Assembly: GCF_001570965.1 (NCBI RefSeq)
Contig: NZ_BCSR01000007.1
Location: 48,561 to 112,560 of the forward strand
Origin: Janibacter corallicola NBRC 107790
GTDB lineage: Bacteria > Actinomycetota > Actinomycetes > Actinomycetales > Dermatophilaceae
Length of the DNA: 64,000 nucleotides
Direction: 5' to 3'
Position 1 is the stretch's first letter; each line of letters begins with the position of its first letter. Positions 1 through 7,696 of the stretch are shown here, piece by piece. A program made the position numbers and the translations under genes. Below the pieces are notes generated by a model. That model did not search any database. It was not told the origin of the DNA and worked only from the letters and a program-made list of their open reading frames with translations.

Positions 1-82
1 GACGGTGGAGGTCACGCCCGACGCCGTCGCCGAGGAGCTGCTGGACGTGCTCGACTTCGTCGACGGCTGGCTCGGGCGCTAG
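1..82 (+). CDS. 3' end of an unidentified protein (partial)
   Basis: Only the last 26 codons are inside the window, read in the frame beginning at base 2 and ending with TAG at 80-82. The visible tail is acidic and leucine-rich (it ends DFVDGWLGR) and carries no recognisable motif, so no function is assigned. Its stop codon overlaps the stop codon of the convergent M50 peptidase gene on the other strand. Confidence 0.55.
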   Translation, partial: TVEVTPDAVAEELLDVLDFVDGWLGR

Positions 83-819
83 AGCAGCGCGAGCACCTCG
101 GCGACGACCAGCCAGCTCGCGGCGGCGAGGACGAGCACGAATCCGGCCAGCCACAGCCCCGCCGGGACACCGGTGAGCCGTGCCAGCTCGTCGGGGTCGC
201 TGCCCGGCGAGGGCCGGCTGAGCACCGCGCCGAGGTGGCGCCAGGCGCCGACGAGCAGGACGACGCCGGCACCGAGCAGGACCTGCTGCTGGAGCGCGTC
301 GTCACGCCACCACCACAGGGCCGCGAGGCCTGCGCCGCTGGTCAGCACCACGAGTGCGGTCAGCCCCGAGCGGACCCGGACCAGCGACACCAGCAACCCG
401 AGCAGCAGCAGGCCGAGCAGCGGAGCCGCCCAGCCCCTGGCGCTCACCCACACCGCGAGCGCCCCGAGCAGCGCCGGCGCCGGGTAGCCGGCCCAGGCGG
501 TGGCCACGGCGCCGGGGCCACGGGCAGGGCCGACGGTGACGGCGTGCCCCGACATGTCCGAGCGCAGCACGAAGCCGGTGAATCGTCGGCCCGAGAGCAC
601 TGCGACGACCGCGTGGCCGAGCTCGTGGACGAGCGTGACGACCAGGCGCAGCACTCGCCAGGCCGGCCACCACCCGACGAGCACCGCGGCGAGGGCGAGC
701 ACGACGAGGGCCCCGGCGCCGGTGAGGTCGGGCGCGGCGGCCGGGGCGAGGCGGCGGAGGATCTCCTCGAGCACAGGCTCACGGTAGAGGGAGGTGGTGC
801 GGGCCGGCCGCGGGGGCAT
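79..819 (-). CDS. M50-family membrane metallopeptidase-like protein
   Basis: A 246-residue integral membrane protein with the zinc-binding motif HELGH at about residues 65-69, placed in the first hydrophobic stretch after a short cytoplasmic N-terminus. Several further hydrophobic segments follow, as in the small M50B-type peptidases of actinobacteria. The ATG start at 819 gives an N-terminus MPPRPARTT; longer reading upstream enters the divergent cobK gene and is a shadow. Such proteins are intramembrane or membrane-bound zinc proteases, but the substrate cannot be inferred here. The gene is divergent from cobK with only 18 bases between the start codons, so the two promoters must overlap. 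A link to cobalamin synthesis is not implied. Confidence 0.8.
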   Translation of the reverse strand: MPPRPARTTSLYREPVLEEILRRLAPAAAPDLTGAGALVVLALAAVLVGWWPAWRVLRLVVTLVHELGHAVVAVLSGRRFTGFVLRSDMSGHAVTVGPARGPGAVATAWAGYPAPALLGALAVWVSARGWAAPLLGLLLLGLLVSLVRVRSGLTALVVLTSGAGLAALWWWRDDALQQQVLLGAGVVLLVGAWRHLGAVLSRPSPGSDPDELARLTGVPAGLWLAGFVLVLAAASWLVVAEVLALL

Positions 820-837
820 GACAGGCTGACAGTCGTC

Positions 838-1581
838 ATGACCCACGTCCTCATCCTCGGCGGCACCGCCGAAGCCCGCGACCTCGCCGCCCACCTCGTG
901 GCGCAGGGGGTCCCCGTCACCTCCTCCCTCGCGGGCCGCGTCTCCCGGCCCCGGCTGCCGGAGGGTCCGGTGCGGGTGGGCGGCTTCGGGGGCGTCGGCG
1001 GGCTCGCCGCCTGGCTGACGGAGCACGACGTGACCGCTGTGGTCGACGCGACGCACCCCTTCGCCGGGACGATGGGCAACCATGCGGCGCAAGCCTGCTC
1101 GCGGTTGGGACTGCCGCTGTTGCGGTTGGCCAGGCCCGGGTGGCAGGACCACCCGGACGCCGGGGACTGGACCTGGGTCACGGACCACGTGGCCGCCCGG
1201 GACGTGGCGGACGCGCTCGGGGGGACCCCCTTCGTCACGACGGGTCGGCAGACCCTGCACCACCACACCGGTGCGTGGGCCGGGCGCGAGGTGGTCGTGC
1301 GGCTCGTCGAGCCGCCCGCGGATCCGCTGCCCGCGGCCTGGACCGTGCTGCGTTCCCGGGGGCCCTACGACGTGGCCGGCGAACGTGAGCTGATGCGCAC
1401 CCACGGGATCGGCGTGCTGCTCACCAAGGACTCCGGTGGTCGATACACCGAGGCCAAGCTCGCTGCGGCCCGCGACCTCGGCGTCCCCGTGGTGGTCGTC
1501 TCCCGTCCGCCCCGGCCCGAGGGCGTCACCGCGGTCGAGGACGCGACCGCTGCGGCGGCCTGGGTCGCCTCCCTCGGGTGA
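838..1581 (+). CDS. cobK: Precorrin-6A reductase CobK
   Basis: CobK reduces precorrin-6A to precorrin-6B with NADPH in the aerobic corrin pathway. The 247-residue protein has the family's N-terminal LILGGTAEARDLA loop (from residue 5) and the conserved DATHPFA segment at about 70-76, followed by the TTGRQ motif, all typical of CobK/CbiJ. Length matches the family. The ATG at 838 was chosen because it directly precedes the nucleotide-binding strand. The gene is monocistronic on the plus strand and converges on cobD, with a 56-base overlap of the two 3' ends. No riboswitch is visible upstream. Confidence 0.93.
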   Translation: MTHVLILGGTAEARDLAAHLVAQGVPVTSSLAGRVSRPRLPEGPVRVGGFGGVGGLAAWLTEHDVTAVVDATHPFAGTMGNHAAQACSRLGLPLLRLARPGWQDHPDAGDWTWVTDHVAARDVADALGGTPFVTTGRQTLHHHTGAWAGREVVVRLVEPPADPLPAAWTVLRSRGPYDVAGERELMRTHGIGVLLTKDSGGRYTEAKLAAARDLGVPVVVVSRPPRPEGVTAVEDATAAAAWVASLG

Positions 1582-2506
1582 CGCCGGCGAGGACGCGCAG
1601 GCCGACGGCGCCGACCAGCGAGATCGTGCCCACCCGGCGGGAGAGCGCCACGGCCCGGGGCAGGTCGGCGGACGTGGTCGCGCCGCCGGTGCCCAGCACG
1701 GCCCGGTCCTCCGCGCCGCTGGCGTAGACGGTGCGTCCGCCGAGCCGCAGCCCCAGGGCGGCGGCGAAGCCGGCCTCCACCGGTCCGGCGTTCGGACTCG
1801 GGTGACGGCGCCCGTCCCGCCGTGCGGTGCGCACCACCTCACCGGCGCGAAGGGGGCGGGCCACCGCCGTCGCGAGCACGGTGACCCGCGCGGGCAGCCA
1901 GCCGAGCACGTCGTCGAGCCGGGCGGCCGCCCAGCCGAAGCGGGCGTAGCGCGCCGAGCGGTGGCCGTGCATCGCATCGAGGGTGTTGACGGCGCGGTGC
2001 ACCACGACCCCGGTCGGCCCGAGCAGGGCTCCCCAGACGAGGGTGCCGACGACGGCATCGGAGGTGTTCTCGGCGATCGATTCGACCGCGGCGCGGGCGA
2101 TGTCGTCGGCGGTGAGGTCGTCGGTGACCCGCCCCACGAGGTGCGCCACCCTCCGTCGGGCGGCCGCGAGGTCATCGGCGACGAGCAGGTCGTGCACGCC
2201 CGTGCCCTCCCGCCGCAGGCTGGTGCCGCCGAGGGCCGCCCAGGTCAGGGCCGCCGTCGCGACGGCCCGGCCCGCGGGCGGCAGCCGGGAGGCGGCGACG
2301 CCGAGACCCAGCACCGGGGCGAGCACGATGGTCTCGGTGAGGACCCCGGCGGCCCGCGAGTCGCGGTGGGTTCGGGACTCCACGAGGGCCGCCCAGGAAC
2401 CGAAGAGCGCCACCGGGTGCCCCCGTCGCGGGTCGGCGAGGACGCGGTCGGCCAGCCAGCCCCCGAGGAGCCCGATCGCCTCCGGGCTGATCGGCGCGGG
2501 ACTCAC
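1526..2506 (-). CDS. cobD: Adenosylcobinamide-phosphate synthase CobD/CbiB
   Basis: Membrane enzyme that attaches aminopropanol (phosphate) to adenosylcobyric acid to give adenosylcobinamide (phosphate). The 326-residue product shows the family signatures GWLADRVLADPRRGHPV near the N-terminus, ESIAENTSDAVVGTLVWG in the middle and HRSARYARFGWAAARLDD later, with several hydrophobic segments. The start is GTG at 2506, which overlaps the cobU stop in a GTGA arrangement and implies translational coupling. It is the last gene of the seven-gene riboswitch operon. Its C-terminus ends in an Arg/Pro-rich tail that overlaps the convergent cobK gene by 56 bases; this tail may be an extension caused by drift of the stop codon. 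Confidence 0.93.
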   Translation of the reverse strand: MSPAPISPEAIGLLGGWLADRVLADPRRGHPVALFGSWAALVESRTHRDSRAAGVLTETIVLAPVLGLGVAASRLPPAGRAVATAALTWAALGGTSLRREGTGVHDLLVADDLAAARRRVAHLVGRVTDDLTADDIARAAVESIAENTSDAVVGTLVWGALLGPTGVVVHRAVNTLDAMHGHRSARYARFGWAAARLDDVLGWLPARVTVLATAVARPLRAGEVVRTARRDGRRHPSPNAGPVEAGFAAALGLRLGGRTVYASGAEDRAVLGTGGATTSADLPRAVALSRRVGTISLVGAVGLRVLAGVTRGRRPRPPQRSRPRPR

Positions 2507-3072
2507 GGTCCGGCCGCCGCCCCGTCGTCCTTGACGGTGAGCACCTGCCCGGAGACGACGAGCAGCACCCGGTCCGAGGCGGCGGCGATGCGCTGGTTGA
2601 GCAGGCCGAGCCGGTCGGCGAAGACGCGCCCCGAGCGGTGGGCGGGCACGACACCCCAACCGACCTCGTTCGTCACCGCGACGACGTGCGCCGCCTCGCG
2701 CCATGCCGCCTCGAGGTCGGCCACCCGGGAGTCCAGCTCCGGTCCCCAGGTCTGCTCGGGCGCTTCCCAGGCGCCCAGCTGGTCCAGCTGGGCGGTCAGC
2801 CAGGTGCCGAGGCAGTCCAACAGCACCGGTCCGGTCGCTGCGCGCAGCGCCCGCGCCGCATCCGTGCTCTCCACCGTGGACCACGAGGTCGGCCGGCGCT
2901 CGCGGTGGCGGGCCACCCGCAGCGCCCAGTCCGCGTCGTCGCGCTGCGGACCACACGCGAGATAGCTCACGGGGGAGTCGAGCGGCAGGTTCGGGGGCAG
3001 CAGCAGGGACTCGGCGTGCCGGGACTTGCCCGAGCGCACGCCGCCGGTGACGAGGGTCCGCACGGCGCTCAC
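2503..3072 (-). CDS. cobU: Adenosylcobinamide kinase / adenosylcobinamide-phosphate guanylyltransferase CobU
   Basis: Bifunctional enzyme that phosphorylates adenosylcobinamide and transfers GMP to form adenosyl-GDP-cobinamide (CobU, CobP in Pseudomonas naming). The P-loop GGVRSGKS lies about ten residues from the N-terminus. The HRERRP and NEVGWGVVP motifs are characteristic of the family, and 189-190 residues is the normal size. Two consecutive GTG codons (3075 and 3072) are possible starts; 3072 gives a GTGA overlap with the cobS stop, matching the junctions elsewhere in this operon, so it is preferred. It sits between cobS and cobD, the order expected for the nucleotide-loop assembly steps. 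Confidence 0.93.
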   Translation of the reverse strand: MSAVRTLVTGGVRSGKSRHAESLLLPPNLPLDSPVSYLACGPQRDDADWALRVARHRERRPTSWSTVESTDAARALRAATGPVLLDCLGTWLTAQLDQLGAWEAPEQTWGPELDSRVADLEAAWREAAHVVAVTNEVGWGVVPAHRSGRVFADRLGLLNQRIAAASDRVLLVVSGQVLTVKDDGAAAGP

Positions 3073-3839
3073 CACGCCACCGTCAGGCAGACGAGCGTGA
3101 CGGTCAGCGCGACCTCGACGGCGGCACCGATGGCGTCACCGCCCACGCCCCCGAGACCCCGGATCACCTGCCGGCGCAGCCACAGCGCGGCGACGAGGGC
3201 GGCGAGCGCGGCGAGGACCGTGACGACGGGGGCGGCGAGGCCGTGGACGAGGCCGGCCGCTGCCAGGGCGATGGTGAGCGTCATGAAGAGGCAGGTCGCG
3301 GCGAAGGGGGGCACCGTCCCCACGAAGGCCGCCCCGAGGCGCGATCCCTCCGCCGCCGGGGTCCCGTGCGCGCACACGACGGCCGGGACCGCCCGCGAGA
3401 GGAGGACCGCCACCGCGAAGAGCAGCCCTCCCGGCCACCCGTGGCGCAACAGGTCGGCCAGGGCCGCGGCCTGCAGCAGCAGGACGAGCACGAGAGCGAT
3501 CGCCCCCATCGGGCCGACGTCGCCACGGCGCATGACCTCCAGCGCGCGGGCCCGACCCGCTGCCGAGGCGCCGAGCCCGTCGACGACGTCGGCGAGACCG
3601 TCGAGGTGCATGCCGCGGGACCCGTGCGCCAGGACCACGAGCGCCAGGCCGGCGGCGACCAGGGGCGGGAGCCGCAGCTCGACGAGTGCGGCGACCAGAC
3701 CGGCGAGGACGGCCAGCGGCAGCACCGCGACGGGGGCGAGCAGGAGAGCCGACCGGGCGCTCGCGGGGCTGGTGTCCACGCGGCCGCTGGGGATCCGCGT
3801 GAAGGTCCCCACCGCCAGTCGCAGCCCGCTCGTCGTCAT
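3069..3839 (-). CDS. cobS: Adenosylcobinamide-GDP ribazoletransferase (cobalamin synthase) CobS
   Basis: Integral membrane enzyme joining adenosyl-GDP-cobinamide to alpha-ribazole (phosphate), the last assembly step of cobalamin (called CobV in Pseudomonas). The 256-residue product has the family motif HLDGLADVVDGLGA in its first half, RRGDVGPMGAIAL after it and at least six hydrophobic segments. The ATG at 3839 overlaps the cobA stop by four bases (ATGA). It works with CobU and CobD of the same operon and with alpha-ribazole phosphate made by the separate BluB-CobT fusion. Confidence 0.92.
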   Translation of the reverse strand: MTTSGLRLAVGTFTRIPSGRVDTSPASARSALLLAPVAVLPLAVLAGLVAALVELRLPPLVAAGLALVVLAHGSRGMHLDGLADVVDGLGASAAGRARALEVMRRGDVGPMGAIALVLVLLLQAAALADLLRHGWPGGLLFAVAVLLSRAVPAVVCAHGTPAAEGSRLGAAFVGTVPPFAATCLFMTLTIALAAAGLVHGLAAPVVTVLAALAALVAALWLRRQVIRGLGGVGGDAIGAAVEVALTVTLVCLTVAW

Positions 3840-4588
3840 GCCGGGGTCTCCTCCAGGGCTGCCACGACCGGTCCGATGACGGTGATCGCGGGCGGGGCTA
3901 TGCCCCCTTCGTCCGCGGCGGAGGCGATGCCGGTCAACGGGGCCCGCACCACCCGCTGCTGCGGTGTCGCCCCGTCGGCGATGCTGGCGGCCGGGGTGTC
4001 GGCGGGCAGCCCGGCGGCGAGGAGCGCCTCGGCGATCGCCCCGAGCGTGGCCACCCCCATGAGCACCACGATCGTCAGTCCGGAGGTCGCCAGACCCGCC
4101 CAGTCCACCTCGCTGCGCGGGTCGTCGGGGGTGACGTGCCCGGAGACGATCGCCACCCCCTGGGAGAGCCCGCGATGGGTGGTGGGGATGCCGGCGAGGG
4201 CGGGCACGGACAGGGCCGAGGAGACGCCGGGAACGACCTCGACGGGGATGCCGGCCGCGGTGCAGGCCTGCCACTCCTCGCCGCCACGACCGAAGAGGTA
4301 GCCGTCACCACCCTTGAGGCGCACCACCGTCCGGCCGGCGCGGGCGTGCTCGAGGAGCAGCTCGTGGATGCGTTCCTGCGGGGTGAAGGTACCGCGGGGG
4401 ATCTTGCCGACGTGGACGACCTCGGCCCGGGGCGCGTGCTCGTCGATGGCCGTGAGCGGCACGAGCCGGTCGGTGACGACGACGTCGGCCGCGGCGAGGG
4501 CGTCCCGGGCCGCGAGGGTCAGCAGTCGGGGGTCGCCGGGGCCGGCCCCGACGAGGAGGACCCGTCCGGTGGTGTTCGTGGTGGTCAT
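3836..4588 (-). CDS. cobA: Uroporphyrinogen-III C-methyltransferase CobA
   Basis: S-adenosylmethionine-dependent enzyme that methylates uroporphyrinogen III at C2 and C7 to give precorrin-2, the entry into corrin (and siroheme) synthesis. The 250-residue protein has the tetrapyrrole methylase motifs VGAGPGDPRLLT near residue 15, VRLKGGDGYLFGRGGEE in the middle and GVSSALSVPALAGIPTTHRG. It is a stand-alone methylase with no fused siroheme dehydrogenase/ferrochelatase domain. ATG start at 4588 overlaps the cobB-cobC stop by four bases. Its placement inside the riboswitch operon suggests that cobalamin, not siroheme demand, sets its expression. Confidence 0.93.
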   Translation of the reverse strand: MTTTNTTGRVLLVGAGPGDPRLLTLAARDALAAADVVVTDRLVPLTAIDEHAPRAEVVHVGKIPRGTFTPQERIHELLLEHARAGRTVVRLKGGDGYLFGRGGEEWQACTAAGIPVEVVPGVSSALSVPALAGIPTTHRGLSQGVAIVSGHVTPDDPRSEVDWAGLATSGLTIVVLMGVATLGAIAEALLAAGLPADTPAASIADGATPQQRVVRAPLTGIASAADEGGIAPPAITVIGPVVAALEETPA

Positions 4589-7074
4589 GCGCTCCGTGGC
4601 TCCTCGTGGCGGATCCGGGCCAGTGCCCGCAGCAGCCCGTCGATGGTGTGGGGGTCGGCGGCGGCGATGCGGACCCAGTCCGCACCGAGGCCGGGGAAGG
4701 TGTCGCCGCGGCGCACCGCCCAGCCTGCCGCACGCAGCTCCTCGCGTGCTCCGGCCCCGGGACGGGCGAGGACGAAGGGAGCGACGCCCGCCACCGCGGG
4801 CACGCCGAGGTCCTGCAGGCCGGTCGCGAGGTGCTCCCGCCACCGCAGGAGCTCCTCGGCGGCCCGGCCGGCCTCGGTGAGGGCGTGCGGGGCGGCGGTC
4901 TCGGTCATCACGCGCAACGCCAGGGAGCCGACCGACCAGTGGGGCTGCTGCTGCCCGCACCGGGCGACCAGGTCCGGGTCGCCGGCGAGGTAGCCGGCCC
5001 GGACACCGGCGACCGCCCAGGTCTTGGTGAGCGAACGGACGACGAGCACACCGGAGAGGTCGCCGCCGAGGAGCGAGCCGGGTTCGCCGGAGACGGCGTC
5101 CATGAAGGCCTCGTCGACGACGAGGACCCGCCCCGGCCGGACGAGGGCGCGCAGCCGCTCGGCCGGGTGCAGGACCCCCGTCGGGTTGGTCGGGTTGCCG
5201 ATGACGACGAGGTCGGCGTCGCCGATCTCGTCGACGGCGGTGTCGGTCAGCGCGAAGCCGTCCTCGGCCCGCAGCAGCACCCGGCGCACGGAGTGCCCGG
5301 CGGTGGTCAGCGCGACCTCCGGCTCGGTGAACTGGGGGTGCACGACCACCGGGTCGCGGACGTCGAGCGCCCGGGCCAGGAGGGTGAAGGCCTCGGCGCC
5401 GCCGCTGGTGGGCAGCACCTGTTCGCGGGGGAGGGCGTGCCGCGCGGCGATCGCCTCCCGTGCCGGGCTGGGATCGGGGTAGGCCGCGAGGCCGGCCAGC
5501 TCGTCCGTGAGGGCATCGGCCAGCCAGCGCGGCGGCCGGTCCAGCCGGATGTTGACCGCGAGGTCGATGAGGCCGTCGCCGGCTTCGGTGTCCCCGTGGT
5601 GGCGAAGGGGGTCGGCCGCGTCACCCGGAGGCAGGGGCGAGAAGGGCAGCCCTTGAGTCGCGGCACTCCCTCCTCGCCCCTGCCTCCAGCCGGCCCAGGT
5701 GCGGGCCGCGTCGACGAACGACACCGCGACCTCGGGGGAGCCGGCCCAGTGGGTGTGCAGGTAGGAGGCGACGACGGTCGCGCGGCCGGTGCCGGCGGGG
5801 TCGAGGGCGAAACCCTCGCGGCGCCCGCCCAGGTCCCACGCCCCCGGGGTGCCGGAGGGGGGATCGGTCACCGTGCGGTGGAACTCGTGTCCCGTCACCC
5901 GGGTACCGGCCGGCCCGAGGACGGAGTCGACGAGAGAGGTCGCCTCGCGGTAGCCGAGGGTGAGGCGCCTGCCCATGGCGGCACGTGCCGGCAGCGCTGC
6001 GACCATCGGGTGCCCGTCGAGTGCCTCGGCGAGGTAGAGCATCCCGGCGCACTCGGCGATGGTCGGCGTGCCGCCGGCGACGGCCTCGCGGATCTGCTGC
6101 ACGAGAGGGAGATTCGTCGCGAGTGTGCGCGCGTGGACCTCGGGGAAGCCGCCGCCGAGCCACAGGCCCCGGGTGCCCTCGGGCAGCGACTCGTCCCGGA
6201 CCGGGTCGAACTCCACGACCCGTGCGCCCGCCGCCTCGAGCAGCTCGACGGTCTCCGGGTAGCGGAAGGTGAAGGCGCGCCCGCCCGCGACCGCGACGAC
6301 GGGGGAGTCGCTCCTGGCGCCGGCCTCGCTCCCGAGGGCCTCCTCGGGTGACCAGGGGGCCGCGGCCGGGTCCGGCGCGGTGCCGGCCGCGGTGAGCAGC
6401 GCGTCGAGGTCGATGTGCTCCTCCGCGACCGCGGCGATGTGGTCCAGGGACGCTGCGGCGGACGGACGCTCGGCCGCCGGGACGAGTCCCAGGTGGCGCG
6501 AGGGCACGTGCATGGCCGCGTCACGGGGGAGGACGCCCAACACGGGGACGCCGACGGTCTCGACCGCCCGTCGCGCCTCCTCGCCGTGCCGGGGCGTGCC
6601 CGCCTTGTTGAGCACGACACCGACGACGTCGATCCCCGGGTCGATCGTGGCCAGGCCGCGGACGGTCGCCGCCACGGTGCGGGAGGTCGAGGAGATGTCG
6701 ACGACGAGCACCACCGGGGTGCGGGTGAGCGTCGCGACGTGGGCGCTCGAGGCGAAGCCGCCGGTCCCGAGCCGCCCGTCGAGCAGCCCCATGACCCCCT
6801 CGAGCACCGCGACGTCCGCGGGCGAGGGGTGGCTGGCCCCCCGCAGCAGCAGCGGGGCCACGAGCTCCTCGCCGACGAGCCACGGGTCGAGGGTGCGACT
6901 CGGCCTGCCGGTGGCCAGCGCGTGGTACCCGGGGTCGATGTAGTCCGGACCGACCTTCGCCGGCGCGACCGTGAGGCCGCGATGGGCGAGCGCGGCCATG
7001 ATCCCGACCGCGACCGTCGTCTTGCCGTGCCCGGATGCGGGCGCCGCGACGAGCAGGCGGGGGAGCACGCTCAC
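4585..7074 (-). CDS. cobB-cobC: Fusion of cobyrinate a,c-diamide synthase (CobB) and L-threonine-phosphate decarboxylase-type aminotransferase (CobC)
   Basis: An 829-residue two-enzyme fusion. Residues 1 to about 460 are CobB/CbiA: the P-loop ASGHGKT at 13-19, a DTB-synthetase-like ATP domain, and a class I-type glutamine amidotransferase domain with the nucleophile Cys in TIAECAGM (residue 342) and the GHEFHR motif near 395-400. CobB amidates the a and c side chains of hydrogenobyrinic acid. After a Gly/Pro-rich linker (about 465-500), residues 500-829 form a fold-type I PLP aminotransferase: NPTNPTG (627-633), DEAFMD and the PLP lysine in SLTKTW (K684). This half should make aminopropanol phosphate for the CobD step. 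The start is GTG at 7074, eight bases after the cobO stop. All catalytic motifs look intact in both halves. Confidence 0.9.
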   Translation of the reverse strand: MSVLPRLLVAAPASGHGKTTVAVGIMAALAHRGLTVAPAKVGPDYIDPGYHALATGRPSRTLDPWLVGEELVAPLLLRGASHPSPADVAVLEGVMGLLDGRLGTGGFASSAHVATLTRTPVVLVVDISSTSRTVAATVRGLATIDPGIDVVGVVLNKAGTPRHGEEARRAVETVGVPVLGVLPRDAAMHVPSRHLGLVPAAERPSAAASLDHIAAVAEEHIDLDALLTAAGTAPDPAAAPWSPEEALGSEAGARSDSPVVAVAGGRAFTFRYPETVELLEAAGARVVEFDPVRDESLPEGTRGLWLGGGFPEVHARTLATNLPLVQQIREAVAGGTPTIAECAGMLYLAEALDGHPMVAALPARAAMGRRLTLGYREATSLVDSVLGPAGTRVTGHEFHRTVTDPPSGTPGAWDLGGRREGFALDPAGTGRATVVASYLHTHWAGSPEVAVSFVDAARTWAGWRQGRGGSAATQGLPFSPLPPGDAADPLRHHGDTEAGDGLIDLAVNIRLDRPPRWLADALTDELAGLAAYPDPSPAREAIAARHALPREQVLPTSGGAEAFTLLARALDVRDPVVVHPQFTEPEVALTTAGHSVRRVLLRAEDGFALTDTAVDEIGDADLVVIGNPTNPTGVLHPAERLRALVRPGRVLVVDEAFMDAVSGEPGSLLGGDLSGVLVVRSLTKTWAVAGVRAGYLAGDPDLVARCGQQQPHWSVGSLALRVMTETAAPHALTEAGRAAEELLRWREHLATGLQDLGVPAVAGVAPFVLARPGAGAREELRAAGWAVRRGDTFPGLGADWVRIAAADPHTIDGLLRALARIRHEEPRSA

Positions 7075-7081
7075 GGGCGGA

Positions 7082-7696
7082 TCACCACTCGATCCCCTTC
7101 TGCCCCTTCTGACCCCGGTCGAAGGGGTGGCGGATCTTGGTCATCTCCGTCGCGACGTCGGCGATCTCGAGCAGCCGCGGGTGCGGGTCGCGCCCGGTGA
7201 TCACGACGTGCTGGTAGCCGGGGCGGTTCGTCAGCGTCTCGACGACGTCTTCGACGTCGACCCAGCCCCACTTGAGGACGTAGGTGAACTCGTCGAGCAC
7301 GTACACCGTGTGGGTCTGCTCGGCGAGACGGCGCTTGATCTCCTGCCAGCCCTCGAGCGCGTCGGCGGCGTGGTCCTCCTCGGTGCCGGCCTTGCGCGAC
7401 CAGGACCAGCCGGAGCCCATCTTGTGCCACTCGACGGGGCCCCCTTCGCCGGTCTCCTCGTGCAGCCGTCCGAGGGTGGTGAAGACCTGCTCCTCGCCGA
7501 TCTTCCACTTCGCGGACTTCACGAACTGGAAGATGCCGATCGGCCAGCCCTGGTTCCACCCCCGGAGGGCCAGCCCGAAGGCGGCGGTGGACTTGCCCTT
7601 CCCGGTGCCGCCGTGGACCACGACGAGGGGGGAGTGGCGGCGCTGGCGCGTGGTCAGTCCGTCGTCCGGGGTGACGGGCGTCTTTCCCTGGGCCAT
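7082..7696 (-). CDS. cobO: Cob(I)yrinic acid a,c-diamide adenosyltransferase CobO
   Basis: CobA/CobO/BtuR-type ATP:corrinoid adenosyltransferase that attaches the adenosyl group to the reduced cobalt of corrinoids. The 204-residue protein has the modified P-loop GTGKGKST at about 30-37, then ALRGWNQGWPIGIFQFVK and the DEFTYVLKWGW segment, all family hallmarks. The ATG at 7696 shares one base with the stop codon of the upstream chelatase gene (TGATG). It is second in the riboswitch operon. A dedicated co(II)rrin reductase to supply the Co(I) substrate is not present in the window. Confidence 0.95.
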   Translation of the reverse strand: MAQGKTPVTPDDGLTTRQRRHSPLVVVHGGTGKGKSTAAFGLALRGWNQGWPIGIFQFVKSAKWKIGEEQVFTTLGRLHEETGEGGPVEWHKMGSGWSWSRKAGTEEDHAADALEGWQEIKRRLAEQTHTVYVLDEFTYVLKWGWVDVEDVVETLTNRPGYQHVVITGRDPHPRLLEIADVATEMTKIRHPFDRGQKGQKGIEW

